This document shows, piece after piece, positions 35,629-46,872 of a stretch of 64,000 nt of DNA; within the stretch, counting starts at the first letter, position 1; each line of letters starts with the position of its first letter. The notes under the pieces were generated by a model. The model made no database searches. It was not told the DNA's origin and worked only from the letters and a program-made list of their open reading frames with translations. Source of the DNA: Cantharellus purpuraceus (Eukaryota; Basidiomycota; Agaricomycetes; Cantharellales; Hydnaceae); NCBI GenBank assembly GCA_025174535.1, contig JALBUN010000048.1, positions 2,170,001-2,234,000 on the forward strand, given 5' to 3'. The position numbers and the translations under genes were made by a program.

Positions 35629-37440
35629 ATGTCCAAGCGAAAACCGATTCGCATAATTGTTCCAAAGCTCGAAATGTCTCATCACGACCAGAGTGTGCAT
35701 AGTTCCAGCCACCTATCGACGACTCCATCACGCCATACACATCGTAGGCATATACCATCAACACACGCAGAGAGACGTCATCATCGCGAGCGTTCTCAGT
35801 CTCATCTTGCCAACCCGAATATTCATATCCAGAACCCATCACCCCTCACAGTGCGAGGCACACCAGATGCTCCACCTTCTATTGCAACTCCTCCAATATT
35901 CCATGGGGGGCCTTCTCCTAGCTCAGAACCTGCACTATTACCCGGGGGAGGCGTGGAAATTGCGCCGGGGTACCGGTTTACCGAAGCAGACCACGGACAC
36001 TATCGACCTCGTGAGTTTGACGATGGAGACCCAGAGAATGCACGCGTGTTAGGGCGTATGGGCTTGGGCATGTTCAAAGGCCTAAGGAGAATACCAGCAG
36101 CCATTGTCAAGGCTGGTCGGTCCTATGGTCCACGAAATCAAGAAGACCCATCCATGCCCATGCCTACAGTGCCAGAGACCGACCACGAAGCAAATGAACG
36201 ACATGAGCAACGACCTGGACAATTATTACGGGAGATTGTAGCCGATCAGGGAGAGGTGGAAACATACCTGGAGCCCGAGGAAGAGGAGGCGCATGCGCGG
36301 GAAGAACAACTCTTGCATGAATATATTCAGAGGAAGCGCCTGGGTCGTGATCGTGCGTTTCGGAAACGCAGCCGGCGTGAGCGACATCAACGCCCTGTTC
36401 CCCCACCACAACCCGTGCTTGTGCCTGGTGCACACAGCCCTTCTGCGTCCCAGGTCTCCCCATCACAACATGGCCACTCAGATGTCCCCGTCACCACGCT
36501 TGAAACACAGCTTGAGGCAGAGGAAATACGACAGGAGCGCGAAGCATTAGAGCAAGCACAAGAGCGGGAACGCGCGCGGAAGGTATATGCTGCTGACATA
36601 GTACGACCACCCCAGTCATCGCTCTCTTCAGATCCCCCAGATGCGATATACAACTCGCATACCAGTCATCACGATCCTAGGACTGGGCGTAGACATTACC
36701 GACCTTCTAGTCACGTTGTTTCCCGCTGGTCGGCTGAGCGAGATGCGGCTGGCCGCCGTCGAGACAACGGTACAGAAGTGGATATAACAGACTCTTCTCT
36801 AGTTTCCACTGTACTGCGCTTTATACAGCATATTCGCGATTTGCCGTGGGTAGGCGACCGCGTTGCAGCAGACTACGTTCCGGGCGGTTCCAAGCCTAAG
36901 CGGGCATCCCGCTACTACACAACGTCCCTTGGATCTGACGCACGATTGTCGTCTCCAACCGTAACCAGCGCTGTCGGTGCCCCCCCTCTCACACCACGGT
37001 CACCTAATAAGCCTGGGCCAAGTTGGTATTCAGCCCAGGACGAAGTTCTAGTGCTCCCCTTTGGCGTTGAGCCTCCGCCGGGGTTCATTCCCTATCCCTT
37101 CCCAGAGCCCCAACCTGCTCGCTCCACAACATCAGCCAATGGCGATGGCGTCGCACCCGCATCTGCACCCGCACCTGCACCTAGCCACCCAAACATGGGA
37201 CAAGTGCCCTCTGCCCTCCGTCCCGCAGGGTCCACCACATCCACCCCGGAGGCAGGATACCTCAGCGGCGAAGCGTATCAGTTCCTGCCTGCGCAGTCGT
37301 CCAAGACGGGCCAGCCATCTATATACGTACCCATGGGTAATGGGCAGCATCAGCCATTGGTCATCCCGGGGCTGGGGACGCGGCCTGCATATGTGTATTC
37401 GCACCCTGGGCCACCGAATTTTGTTCCTGTGTCTAGGTAG
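35629..37440 (+). CDS. Unrecognised 603-residue Pro/Arg-rich protein
   Basis: A single long exon from the ATG of MSKRKPIRIIVPKLEMS; the codon at 35,593 that opens the frame is TTG. The N-terminus is rich in His, Ser and Arg. The middle contains RVLGRMGLGMFKGLRRIPAA and a charged, likely coiled-coil segment rich in Glu/Arg (about residues 190-330: EPEEEEAHAREEQLLHEY, EEIRQEREALEQAQERERA). A more conserved-looking block follows (VLRFIQHIRDLPWVGDR). The C-terminus is low-complexity Pro/Ala/Thr-rich. There is no signal peptide or membrane segment. I know no family for it. Length, lack of stops and codon structure make it a real gene; it is probably a fungal orphan. Its 5' flank abuts the U2AF65 remnant (divergent). 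Confidence 0.78.
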   Translation: MSKRKPIRIIVPKLEMSHHDQSVHSSSHLSTTPSRHTHRRHIPSTHAERRHHRERSQSHLANPNIHIQNPSPLTVRGTPDAPPSIATPPIFHGGPSPSSEPALLPGGGVEIAPGYRFTEADHGHYRPREFDDGDPENARVLGRMGLGMFKGLRRIPAAIVKAGRSYGPRNQEDPSMPMPTVPETDHEANERHEQRPGQLLREIVADQGEVETYLEPEEEEAHAREEQLLHEYIQRKRLGRDRAFRKRSRRERHQRPVPPPQPVLVPGAHSPSASQVSPSQHGHSDVPVTTLETQLEAEEIRQEREALEQAQERERARKVYAADIVRPPQSSLSSDPPDAIYNSHTSHHDPRTGRRHYRPSSHVVSRWSAERDAAGRRRDNGTEVDITDSSLVSTVLRFIQHIRDLPWVGDRVAADYVPGGSKPKRASRYYTTSLGSDARLSSPTVTSAVGAPPLTPRSPNKPGPSWYSAQDEVLVLPFGVEPPPGFIPYPFPEPQPARSTTSANGDGVAPASAPAPAPSHPNMGQVPSALRPAGSTTSTPEAGYLSGEAYQFLPAQSSKTGQPSIYVPMGNGQHQPLVIPGLGTRPAYVYSHPGPPNFVPVSR

Positions 37441-38462
37441 CATGGATCATTTAAGATAGTTGATATACGGGAATTGGGGTTTCGAAGTGTAGAGATACAT
37501 TCTTGACATCTTAGTAGGATCAGCATGTAGCATGATAGTATACTAGATACATTCAATAAGTCAAGATAGTCATGATTCAGACATGCACAATTAAATATTT
37601 GGAGCATATGAAACTATAGGGCTTTGGAATGTGAAAGTGGATTCAGAAGGTTGTTGGAGTATGGTTCTGTAATAATGTCATCTGGTGCGTCTTTCCTGTT
37701 CTAGTTGACATTTCCTATTTTCAACTCAGATTTTGGCTATTGGCTCACCAGGTGATCAGTCGGGGTGCTTGACTGATACTTGGGTTTATAGATCTGATGG
37801 GTCAACAAAGATGTAACGAGTCAAAGTTTGGATTTCGAAGTTACTTAGTAGGCCAGTTGTAACCAAGTATATAGTCGAGGTGGAGCTATCTTTCGAATGT
37901 ACATGTAACTCTTTATCTACTGATATATGACAGGCAAGGGTCTGTTCCCTGTCTTAGAGTTGGGTCAGGTTGTTGTATGTCCGCTGTGTAGATCGGCTCC
38001 TTACAGTCTTACATAAGACGAAGTCCCAGCGTGCCACCGCCTACTAACTACATGAAGGTCCAGCCACGCGGCACATCAAGGAAAAGAGAATGTGGTGCTG
38101 TCACAAGGGCCAAACTTGAATCTCCACTGCCTTATGTATTGATGGTAGGTGTTTGGGAATTGACAAATAATCACAGGCAGTACTGTGCACAGTGCATTGA
38201 CTGATGGCCTTGAGATAGCTTACCATATATTGAATATAGGACATGAACACCCCAATCTCAATGCAACCCACATCGTTGAGTGTATCAGTTCGGCATGGAA
38301 CAAATCATACGTTGATACAGATAGCCAAAGAGATGGGTATCTCAGCTAGAAGAAGCAGTGTTCTGTGTCTCGCTACTTTGAGTCTTGACGAATGGCCAGC
38401 CACGTCTACGCTTCTGTATATCTTCTCGCCGCAGTGGAAGAGTTCTACTACCTGACGCAGCC
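37441..38462. other. Intergenic before BTB gene 1
   Basis: About 1 kb, AT-rich, with no gene seen on either strand. It should include the 3' untranslated region of the Pro-rich gene and the promoter of BTB gene 1. Confidence 0.5.
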
Positions 38463-39616
38463 ATGGCTTCACTCGCTAGTATGGGAGGCATCCAACAGCA
38501 CTCACCGTTATGGTTAGATGACGGTAACATTGTACTTGCTACAGCTAGTACTGCATTCAAGGTCCATCGAGGCATTTTGGAACGCCAATCCACTGTTTTC
38601 AAGTCAGCAGCTTACCCAACCACTGCGGGAGGTGACTTTTTGATTGGCTATTGTCTTTAGGGATTTGTTCAGCCTTCCTCAATCAAGTCCCATGCAGGAA
38701 TTCGACGGTACACCGGTAATTCATATGTACGACGAACCAAAAGACCTCGAATACTTTCTCTTGGCTTTATATGATGGATTGTAGGCGTCTTTGTAGCGAT
38801 TCCCTTATATCCACTGAACAATCTGTCTAATGCAGGCACTTTCAGCAGCGTCGTGCAACCAATTTTCCGATTCTTCGCGGTGTTCTCCTTCTTTCTATTA
38901 AGTACCTCGTCGAACATCTTCGGCGGGAGTGTCTGAAGAACCTTCAGCATGACTGGCCCACAACCCTCGTAGCCTGGGACTTAAGGGAGAGAGAGGCCAT
39001 AAGCCCGAATGGCGCGTATGAGTCGGCGAGGATCCGACCTCATCCGATTGTTGTCATTAAATTGGCACACGAACTCGGACCCGCTGGTGCAACCCTCCTT
39101 CCAGCAGCATTCTACGATCTCTCTCGGTACAATTGCAGTCACATTTGGATGGGTTGCCCTAATATTGTCCAAGACTCTTCAGGAATCACAAACACGAGAA
39201 GTCTAGGGACCATTCGGCTTTCGATGGCGGACATGCAAACAGTAATGGTAGGCAAAGAAACCTCACAAACCTTCATTGCACATTTTCTGCGAGAGGAACT
39301 CGAAAATATGGATGTCCCACTCTTTTGTGAGCACGGACCGTACGAAAATGGAAAAGCGTGTCGTCATGCGTTTGATGATCTTGTTCATGAGATGTATCGC
39401 GGAATCGTAGGTGTTACATGTGGACGGGACAGTGACCCTCTATTCACTCTCGAAGCGGCCATGAGCATGCAGGGAAGAGAAGCTGGTAGAGCTGTAGATA
39501 TGCAGCCTGCCAGCGGAGCATGTGAGCAGTGCAGAGCGAAATTTACACAGGTGGCTTTGGCGGCGAGGCACTACGTTTGGGGCCAGCTTCCTCGTTGGTT
39601 TGGGTTAGAGAATTAG
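38463..39616 (+). CDS. BTB/POZ domain protein 1
   Basis: BTB domains mediate protein pairing and often bind Cullin-3; agaricomycetes carry many BTB proteins of unknown role. Three exons join in frame: WLDDGNIVLATASTAFKVHR and ILERQSTVFKDLFSLPQSS (the intron begins right after TTCAA at 38,599), then GTPVIHMYDEPKDLEYFLLA, then an exon running to the stop. The BTB fold occupies about the first 100 residues. The C-terminal part (RRECLKNLQHDWP, TLLPAAFYDLSRY) ends with a Cys-x2-Cys motif (SGACEQCRAKF) and a terminal WGQLPRWFGLEN. The start ATG has a favourable context (GCCATGG). A paralogue with the same layout lies 1.6 kb downstream on the same strand. Confidence 0.87.
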
Positions 39617-41189
39617 CTCCACCTATAATGCAGAGGGTTTTCAACGTTGATATCCCGCTATATGAGTCGGACTGATTGGATGTAGATTCCCAAGCACTTT
39701 GTAGCGTCACCCGGGCGGAAGGTGGCCGACTACTTATCCCCTCCGAATCTTACGCGAACGTTCCGCGGAATCGATAGGTTAGCCATAAGCATGAATTATC
39801 ACCCTAATAAGTGTAGAAGGCAGAGTGATCAAGCTTCAAGCTTCAAGGAGCAAGATCTAACGGATGTGTCTGAATTCCGTACTAACTAGCACCACGATCG
39901 ACCTTCTCCACGACCCGGTCATCGGAATCTCGCAGTGTACAATAATAAACGAATGTCTCGAGACGGACTAGTTTTTGAAGGGAAATCAGGAGCTAGCTCC
40001 AGCAATAGATGAACACGCTTAGCTCGAGGGCTGGTTCTCGAAGAGAGCACAGGGAGCCATAGTTCAACATGTCCTGTGGACTAGTTCTCAAGGAAAATAG
40101 TAAATAGGCGACGACTCACCGCTAAGTTTCTACATACAGTGTAGGGGCTGATCGAAGAAAGAGTCGAACAGCATCATGCAAGACAATCATTTGGCAGGAG
40201 AGTGGGGAATAAAATGCCCTGCACAGGTTATACGTTGGCACCTCATCAAAACCAAAGCATGAGTGTAGAAAGATTCAAAAAGAGTTCACCGAAGTTCACG
40301 ATGTAAAGTATTGGGCACCGGTTGATGGCCTATGGCGATGGAATCGGCAGGCCCCATCTAGTCGTTAGATTAATGTTAGGCCGCATGCAGGCCGACAATT
40401 TCAGGCTTGATGCTTGCATGGAAGATACTTCGGGAATGTAAGTCAAGATATCTAACATCCGCAATTTGAACTAATCTCGTGAAGTCAAGTATATGAAAGA
40501 CGCGTACCATTTGGACGGCAACCTTTCGCAACGGAGTTGAAATAGAAATACTGCGGCCATATCGCATGAAGACGAGCCATCTTGCGGCAAGGAAATCAAC
40601 AAGTACAGCCTTGTATCCGACAAAAATACCGGTCTATTTCATTCCAGGACTCCGTGGAGAGCCTCGTGACACTCGATCCCTTTCTGAAGCTGTAGTTGTA
40701 GAAGTAAATCTTCAATCTGTGTAAACCTCAGTTTCAGAAACGGTACTTTGTATACACATGCTAAGGGAGCAGCCTAAGTCGTGAGAAGACTCAGACGTAA
40801 CTTGACTCACCATCAACACCATGGGGGATGGTACAATAAGTAGGTCATTACTTTTCAAGCAGATACATTTAGGACTCGATTAGACAGTATAATCCTGTAA
40901 GGGCGGGTTAATCGGTAGCAACCTTCGTCCCAGACTCCCAAAGCTAATTGTCAAGCCCTAGTTTTACTGCCCGGCCTTGAGAAACGGACTACAGTTACGT
41001 TCCTTGCGGGGTGGAATTCACTGCGAGCGCAGTCTATTGCACAAACGAGCGTTACGGTAAGCGTAAAGTAACAGCCGTTCTATTGAACGCGGGGCGCTTG
41101 TGGGCCCAAGTGACTGTCCGGCTCGGGCTTTGCCAGTGCCAGTTTCAGCTCGATAAGGGGACTTGATATATGTCCCCATCTCGTAGGCA
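39617..41189. other. Intergenic between the two BTB genes
   Basis: 1.6 kb with no supportable gene on either strand. I saw no terminal repeats of a mobile element. Confidence 0.45.
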
Positions 41190-42394
41190 ATGGTTGCTGA
41201 GCTCAAACGACAAAGATCGACAGAGGACTTAGAGTGCCAGGCTCGAACGACATATAAACCTATGGAGGGAGAGCCCAGTCGGCAGTCTGACCTCTGGTGT
41301 CTTGTCTTGTTCTTTATACAGGGCGCACCCCTGCTAAACTATGTACCCAATAGGTTTGACGATGGAAGCGTTGTCTTGCGTGCAAAAGACCCACCGACGC
41401 TGTTTCGCGTTCACCGCGCAGTGATCGCTCGACACAGTGAGGTTTTTCGACACATGTTCTTGATCCCCCAGCCGGAACACCGAGCCGAGACCGAGACCGT
41501 CGAGGGTTGCCCAGTGGTCGATCTCCACGATTCTGCCAGTGACATGAGCAGCCTGCTCCGCGCACTGTATGACGGACCGTGAGTCATAGAAACTCGATGT
41601 CGCTTTTGAAGTAGATTGTCATACATCGAGTGCAGAGACTGGGGTGACAATGGTTTGAAGGACTTTGAGATAGTGTCGGGTGTTCTCCGTCTCTCTCACA
41701 AGTACATGGTTGATACTCTCCGCGCCAAAGCTATAGAACATCTCCAGAAGGCATGGCCAGTAACACTCCAGGGTTGGGACGCGAGAGAAGAAATTGCTCG
41801 ATGGTATAATGGCGAGTGGAACACAAGTGGCGGTCGCTACCCTCATCCTACTGTGATTAACACACTCGCTTGCATCTGGCAATCTCAACTGACAAGTGTT
41901 TGTAGCGTGTGATTGACCTTGCGCGGGCTGTAAATGCACATTCTCTGCTCCCTTCTGCTTTCTACGACATCTCTCGTTCTACGTTCTCCCTCATCTTCGA
42001 GTCATCACCCTCGCTCACCCATACAGATACACAAAAGCTAGCGCTTGGTAAAGAGGCTAGTCACGCTGCAGTCACCAACCTGATTACTACCCTGGGTTCT
42101 GGCCGCTGCACAACAAAATCTAGTATCGCAGCAGGCAAGTCTTGTCACTCCCCTGTGTCCTGTCGCAAGGACTTCTCGGAGCTTGTGGAGCTCGCCACGC
42201 AACATTATCTTTTTGACCGCGAACGGGGAAGTTCCGACCCGCTGTACGTTGCTGAAGAGCTTGGACAACTCAAAAGTGCAGAATTTTCCGAGTGCAAGGC
42301 ATGTGCATATGCCCTTGAACATTGGAGTGCCCGAGAGCGTGAGCGGATATGGAAGAGCATCCCAACATGGTTTAGACTTGACGGATGGGACTGA
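41190..42394 (+). CDS. BTB/POZ domain protein 2
   Basis: This is a paralogue of the gene just upstream. Exon 1 (MVAELKRQRSTEDLECQ) joins after an intron at about 41,295-41,352 to DLWFDDGSVVLRAKDPP, then FRVHRAVIARHSEVFRHMF, the BTB core. Two further introns (starting near 41,579 and 41,864) give DWGDNGLKDFEIVSG, LRLSHKYMVDTLRAKAIEHL and RVIDLARAVNAHSLLPSAFY. The tail has the same Cys-x2-Cys motif (SECKACAYALE) and ends WKSIPTWFRLDGWD, parallel to copy 1. The two BTB cores are clearly related but diverged, so this is an old tandem duplication. Function unknown. Confidence 0.87.
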
Positions 42395-42912
42395 TGTTCG
42401 TGATCTGCAGTTCACAAGGATTTGCTCTGCCCACTACATTCTGTCACATTAGAAATTTTAACTTTGTACTGCTTTGTAAGGATAATAATGTATCTCCTAT
42501 ATCCTCCAGACAAAGCTGAAGCTGAATACATCACATCAAGGAAATTGAGTTGATGGGTATCGAGGAGCAAATCAATATTGGCTACACATTGACCTCGCAA
42601 GTGCATATGCCGCCGACCTCAAGGTGGAGCTGCATCAAGGAAGCTTCGATAGAGCCGAGGATGTATGGAAGAGAATTGAAATCAGAGAATGCAGGTTTCT
42701 TTTACCTCTAAAAGGAGGGATGTGACTGGCTAATCTTACACACCCTGAAGATTCATGAACATTAAAAACCTATGAGTACAATGTGAGCGACAAGATTGCT
42801 CTCATCCAGGACGTTTAGTGCTTACAACAATCACAGTCGAAAGGACACAACGGAGTATCTGAGAGGGGTATATCAAAAGGAGTCGAAGCTAACGTCATAG
42901 CCGATTGTTAGA
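42395..42912. other. Convergent intergenic (BTB 2 / DUF1764)
   Basis: About 500 bp with no gene seen; it holds the 3' ends of two converging genes. Confidence 0.45.
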
Positions 42913-43449
42913 CTAACCACCGCCTCGATCACCAATGCCCAACTCGTCCTCTTTATATATCGAGAATCCTTCCTCAGTCTTCCGACCTGTGGGGTCCATT
43001 GCTTGAACATGAAGCTGACACATCAGATAGACGATGCACATACGAGGGCCTGTTCCACGAGAATCACGAAACCTGTCGACATCATCATGATCTGTAGCTT
43101 TTCTCTTCGCCATCCGACCCAGTACTACCTCCGCGCCCGGTACAGTGGCAGTTTTTCTCCTCTTCGCAGTATGTACAGTTACAGACGGGTCGATGATTGT
43201 CTCCGGCTCAACATGTTTGCGCTTGACAGACGGTGGATCACCCTGCAATGACGGCGCAGACCGGTCGTTGTCAACATTGTCTGTTGCCTTCTTCTTTCTC
43301 TTCTCCCGTTTTTTGCCAGACAAATTGGTGCTTTCTCTGGAGCCAAGTGTAGCTTTGGCCTTTCCTTTTAGCTTGGACGACAAAACGGCCTCAATTGGCG
43401 GAGGCTTTGTCTTCGATGCAAAGATGGCGTCGATTTCAGTGCCAGGCAT
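42913..43449 (-). CDS. DUF1764 family protein
   Basis: The family is widespread in eukaryotes and its function is unknown. The protein starts MPGTEIDAIFASKTKPPP, continues with a long Lys/Arg-rich disordered region (KGKAKATLGS, GKKREKRKKKAT, likely nuclear or nucleolar), and after a 57-nt intron (42,987-43,043) ends with the family signature RRKTEEGFSIYKEDELGIG. The canonical DUF1764 tail CPFDCDCCF is missing: here the frame ends GDRGGG. Either the C-terminal Cys motif has been lost or another small exon lies downstream. Exons total about 160 residues. Confidence 0.82.
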   Translation of the reverse strand: MPGTEIDAIFASKTKPPPIEAVLSSKLKGKAKATLGSRESTNLSGKKREKRKKKATDNVDNDRSAPSLQGDPPSVKRKHVEPETIIDPSVTVHTAKRRKTATVPGAEVVLGRMAKRKATDHDDVDRFRDSRGTGPRMCIVYLMCQLHVQAMDPTGRKTEEGFSIYKEDELGIGDRGGG

Positions 43450-45141
43450 CCTGGACAGACAAGCGAAGAACTGAGTATGAGTGTTACGTAAGTCTAAGCT
43501 TTACTATGTAGTAGACTCCGCTCCAATGCCATCGATCTATAGTGCCAACGCAATTCCAACGTGTCAAAGCATAGAAGCACCACTTACAAGCTTTGAGTGT
43601 CTTAAAGGACTTCCTTTGCGCTCTGACTGGCATGATGTACAATCTATCAGTCGACATTTAATGACATCCTGGATAGACAACTTGAAGCTTGACGACTTAG
43701 TTAAATGTCGTCCACCTTCATATTGTCCAATACCATCCATTCTCATCTTGTCTACGTCTCGTCTACCTTTGGTCTTCTCTACTCTCTTTATGCTCAACCC
43801 ATTGTCTCCGTTCTGACAACACAACCTCTCAAAAACTGTCACACGAATGTTGCTTCCTGCTCTTCTGTGCTTCTGGTCAGGGATACGCCTGGCACCAACA
43901 TCATATGCTGCTCTCATTCAATAAACACCTTTCGGTCCGCCACCCTTGCAGCTCTGCTTCATGCAAGTCTTTGATGGCACGATGCCACGTCTTATTCTTT
44001 GTTAATCTCGCTTCTCGACCATTGCAATCATTGCAATGTGGTGATCTATGGCTTTCGAATGCTTATACTCGCGACAGATCACGAGGATGCTATGGGCTTA
44101 TTGTAGAACGTATTCCGTGTTTAACTGCACGCGAAGTCCTTATGGGGTGTGTGGTGGGGCTCACTGCTATTTGGAACGTCCATTCGTTCGACCATGACAA
44201 GTTCAGTCAATTTTGGACAGTTCAAGAGCAAGCCGTACCAAGATGTTTTGGGATGGGATGCTGCTGCTGAACATGTTGGTTAAGAGAGATGGAATGAACA
44301 TGTGCACTATTGCCGTGTCCCTTCATCGCACTGGAGCAAATTCTCATTACCTTCTAAAGTCACGTTCGGTACAACTTGGCATTCATGATGTATCCAATCT
44401 TCACCATGACACTCACTGATACTATCAGTTAATGGATGACTTGTGTCATATTACGATTGGGTACGTAGGAACATTGTTCGTGTGCAACCAGAGCTCACAG
44501 GATAATCTTCCTTTCGTGGGTACCCCTGATATTTTCCTAAACGAATCATTCGCATTTACCTAGTGTATGAACAACCTTCGAGCTCGCCTCCATATAATCG
44601 GAAATAGATGGTAAGTATTCTGGCAGCATCGCAATCATGTGGCAGAAGCTTTTATCCAAGCGTTGGGTCAAGGGGCTTGCCCAATGGCCTCTGTTCATGT
44701 AAGAATGAACATTTTTAATTTGTGGTATTTCACCTAAGGTGTTGCTTCGGTTTCTCGGGGACTGAACCCTCCGACGCAGGCCTAGTGATGCGCATGAGAC
44801 CACTGCTCCGATCCGCAGGCGTCTCGGCAGGCATTCTTTCTCTGATGTCGGGCTAAAGCTTGCAGTCACATATTCGGTATTCTTACCCTTTGCGACCCTC
44901 GCGGCCTTTCTGGCATGCGTCTAGCTTCTCCGGTTGACGATATATTCGTTTCTTCACACTTACCTGCATCCATATACGTCATCGACAATGGCAGTGACAG
45001 CGGTTTGGTTTTCCTACCTCTATCATTGTTGGAATTTTGAGTACACGTCTTGAAGGAACAGAGTGACTCATCTGATTTACTTGAAACTTCCGTCTTGGAA
45101 CTCCTACCTACTGTTACTTTATCAGTATTCTTAGTTCAATC
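43450..45141. other. Gap with weak open stretches only
   Basis: 1.7 kb without a supportable gene. An open plus-strand stretch (43,905-44,270) and a minus-strand stretch (44,546-44,869, first codon GTG) lack recognisable motifs. One minus-strand segment near 44,740-44,830 reads in a protein-like way (MPAETPADRSSGLMRITRP) but no gene model holds around it. Confidence 0.4.
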
Positions 45142-45463
45142 ATGAAGCGCAAGGTTTGATCACTCTTTCCCATTCACTTTGGATAATGCACACCTTGATG
45201 CTCGCTTGAAGATCACTAGCGATCAGTTTCCATTAGGAGCCATTGCCTCGCGTCGAGTGGACAGATCATTTACCTACCCTGCGCCAGATATTTTTCTTGC
45301 GATCAGAGGTGTAGATTCCATGCATGCTGTCCTGATTGTCAAAACTAGCTATGTCGACGGTGTTTTCACAGTAACAAAGGTCAGCACAGCGGGCTGGCAC
45401 GCAGGCCGAACCCTTGCCATGATCAATCAGGAAGGATTTAACAAGGGTCAATTCGGAGGTTGA
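45142..45463 (+). CDS. Possible small unrecognised gene
   Basis: An ATG exon MKRK can be spliced with a 57-nt GT..AG intron to an open frame reading ITSDQFPLGAIASRRVDRS and FTYPAPDIFLAIRGVD, ending at 45,463. Downstream GT and AG signals allow other endings. The translation looks protein-like (mixed hydrophobic and charged) but I recognise no family. It may be a real orphan of about 95 residues or a fragment. Confidence 0.3.
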
Positions 45464-46872
45464 GAAGCCCTCGTAGCGCTCTGCCAAGCTGAGTCGAACC
45501 TGTATGAAGAAACCGCCGAACAAAAACCTATGTTTTCTGCTTTTACCTGATATCAGGAACCAGTGCACCATCAAAACCAGGGTTAGGCGCTTGCCATGTC
45601 ATTTTCATAAACCTTCAGAGCACAGGGAAGCAGGTTACGATCAAAGATAACAAGGTGTACGACCTGAGGACTGATTGGTTCTCTAGATTATGAGTAAAAT
45701 TTGTGGCGAATGACCCCTATCATGTTCGGAGTTGTCTTGGTTGCACATGAACGTTAATCGACCACAACGGGAAACTCTACTGAGTAGGGACTAGTTATAG
45801 CCGCGGTCAAGCCAAGCTGTACAATACTTCAAGTTGGTGATCTCCAATTTTCCTATGCAGCGCTTAAGGTGGGAGACTCGTAACTCATAACGCAAGAACA
45901 ACTCGCTTGCCCTCTTTACCAGTCGAAGGCAAGGTGAGACTGAGCAGCATGTGCAATTTCCGGCGCTCGGTGGATGAGCACGTGTGGCTGCTGGCGGAAC
46001 ACCAGCCGATCACTCGTACTATCTTCGCTGGGATCCAATTCCACGTGAGAATGTATGTCATAGCAGACTTCCTGAAGTTACCTGACTTGCTATCGCATGC
46101 GCTAAAATTTGAGATGTCAGAGGCGTGATGTCTTGTCAGCCGATTGCCTATACTTACATGAAGATGTAAACAGGCCTGGCAAAGGCCTGGCAAAATCGTA
46201 ACTGGGTCCGATGATGTCGGAAAACATGTGATTGGGTGAAAGATTTCATGGCGCCAGAATACCGTATCTAAAGATTTAATTGGACCACTAGATGTCTCAA
46301 CGAACTGTGGAAGAGCTCACTTTTAAAGATTATATTTGACTAAGGTGCGTGGGAATGACTGACGTGAAAAGAGAGTCGCGTGCACATGTTGATTGAGAGC
46401 TGAGGCTCGTCAGGGCAACGCCAATAGACTGGTGTCAAGTGATTATAGGTCGCGGGAAAGGAACGTGCCTGGTGCGTGCCTACGGACTGTCCCGTAATTC
46501 ATTGATGCGCTAGTAGGTTTACAGGTTGACTTGTACGCACGGGTGTTACCGATTAGATGGCAACGTTAACTTAGAAGTTAAAGTTCGACAAGATTAGAAA
46601 TGGAAGGGGTCACCGGTGGATTGCTGGGGAAGTGATGTATATGTTGATGACCGAAAAACACTGAGGCGAGTTTATACTTGGCTCTCCCAATCAACCATGC
46701 AGGTTTCAAGGGTGACGACGGCTTCGAGCGGTAGGAATTGGAAGAAAGTCGGCTTCATCTAGATTCCAGTGCACAGCTGTGTGGTCGGCTGTCAACATTC
46801 AATTTTTCCTGTAGCTCCTTGTTGCGATTACATAAGTAGCTCCTAAGCCCGCTCATCCATACCACTCTCTCA
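45464..46872. other. Gap before the F-box-like gene
   Basis: 1.4 kb. Short open frames around 45,885-46,193 on both strands have no recognisable content. No gene supported. Confidence 0.4.

Noticed and set aside
43905..44270. 121-codon plus-strand open frame
   Set aside because: No recognisable motif, no supporting splice context and unusual Cys/Ser composition; not enough to call a gene.
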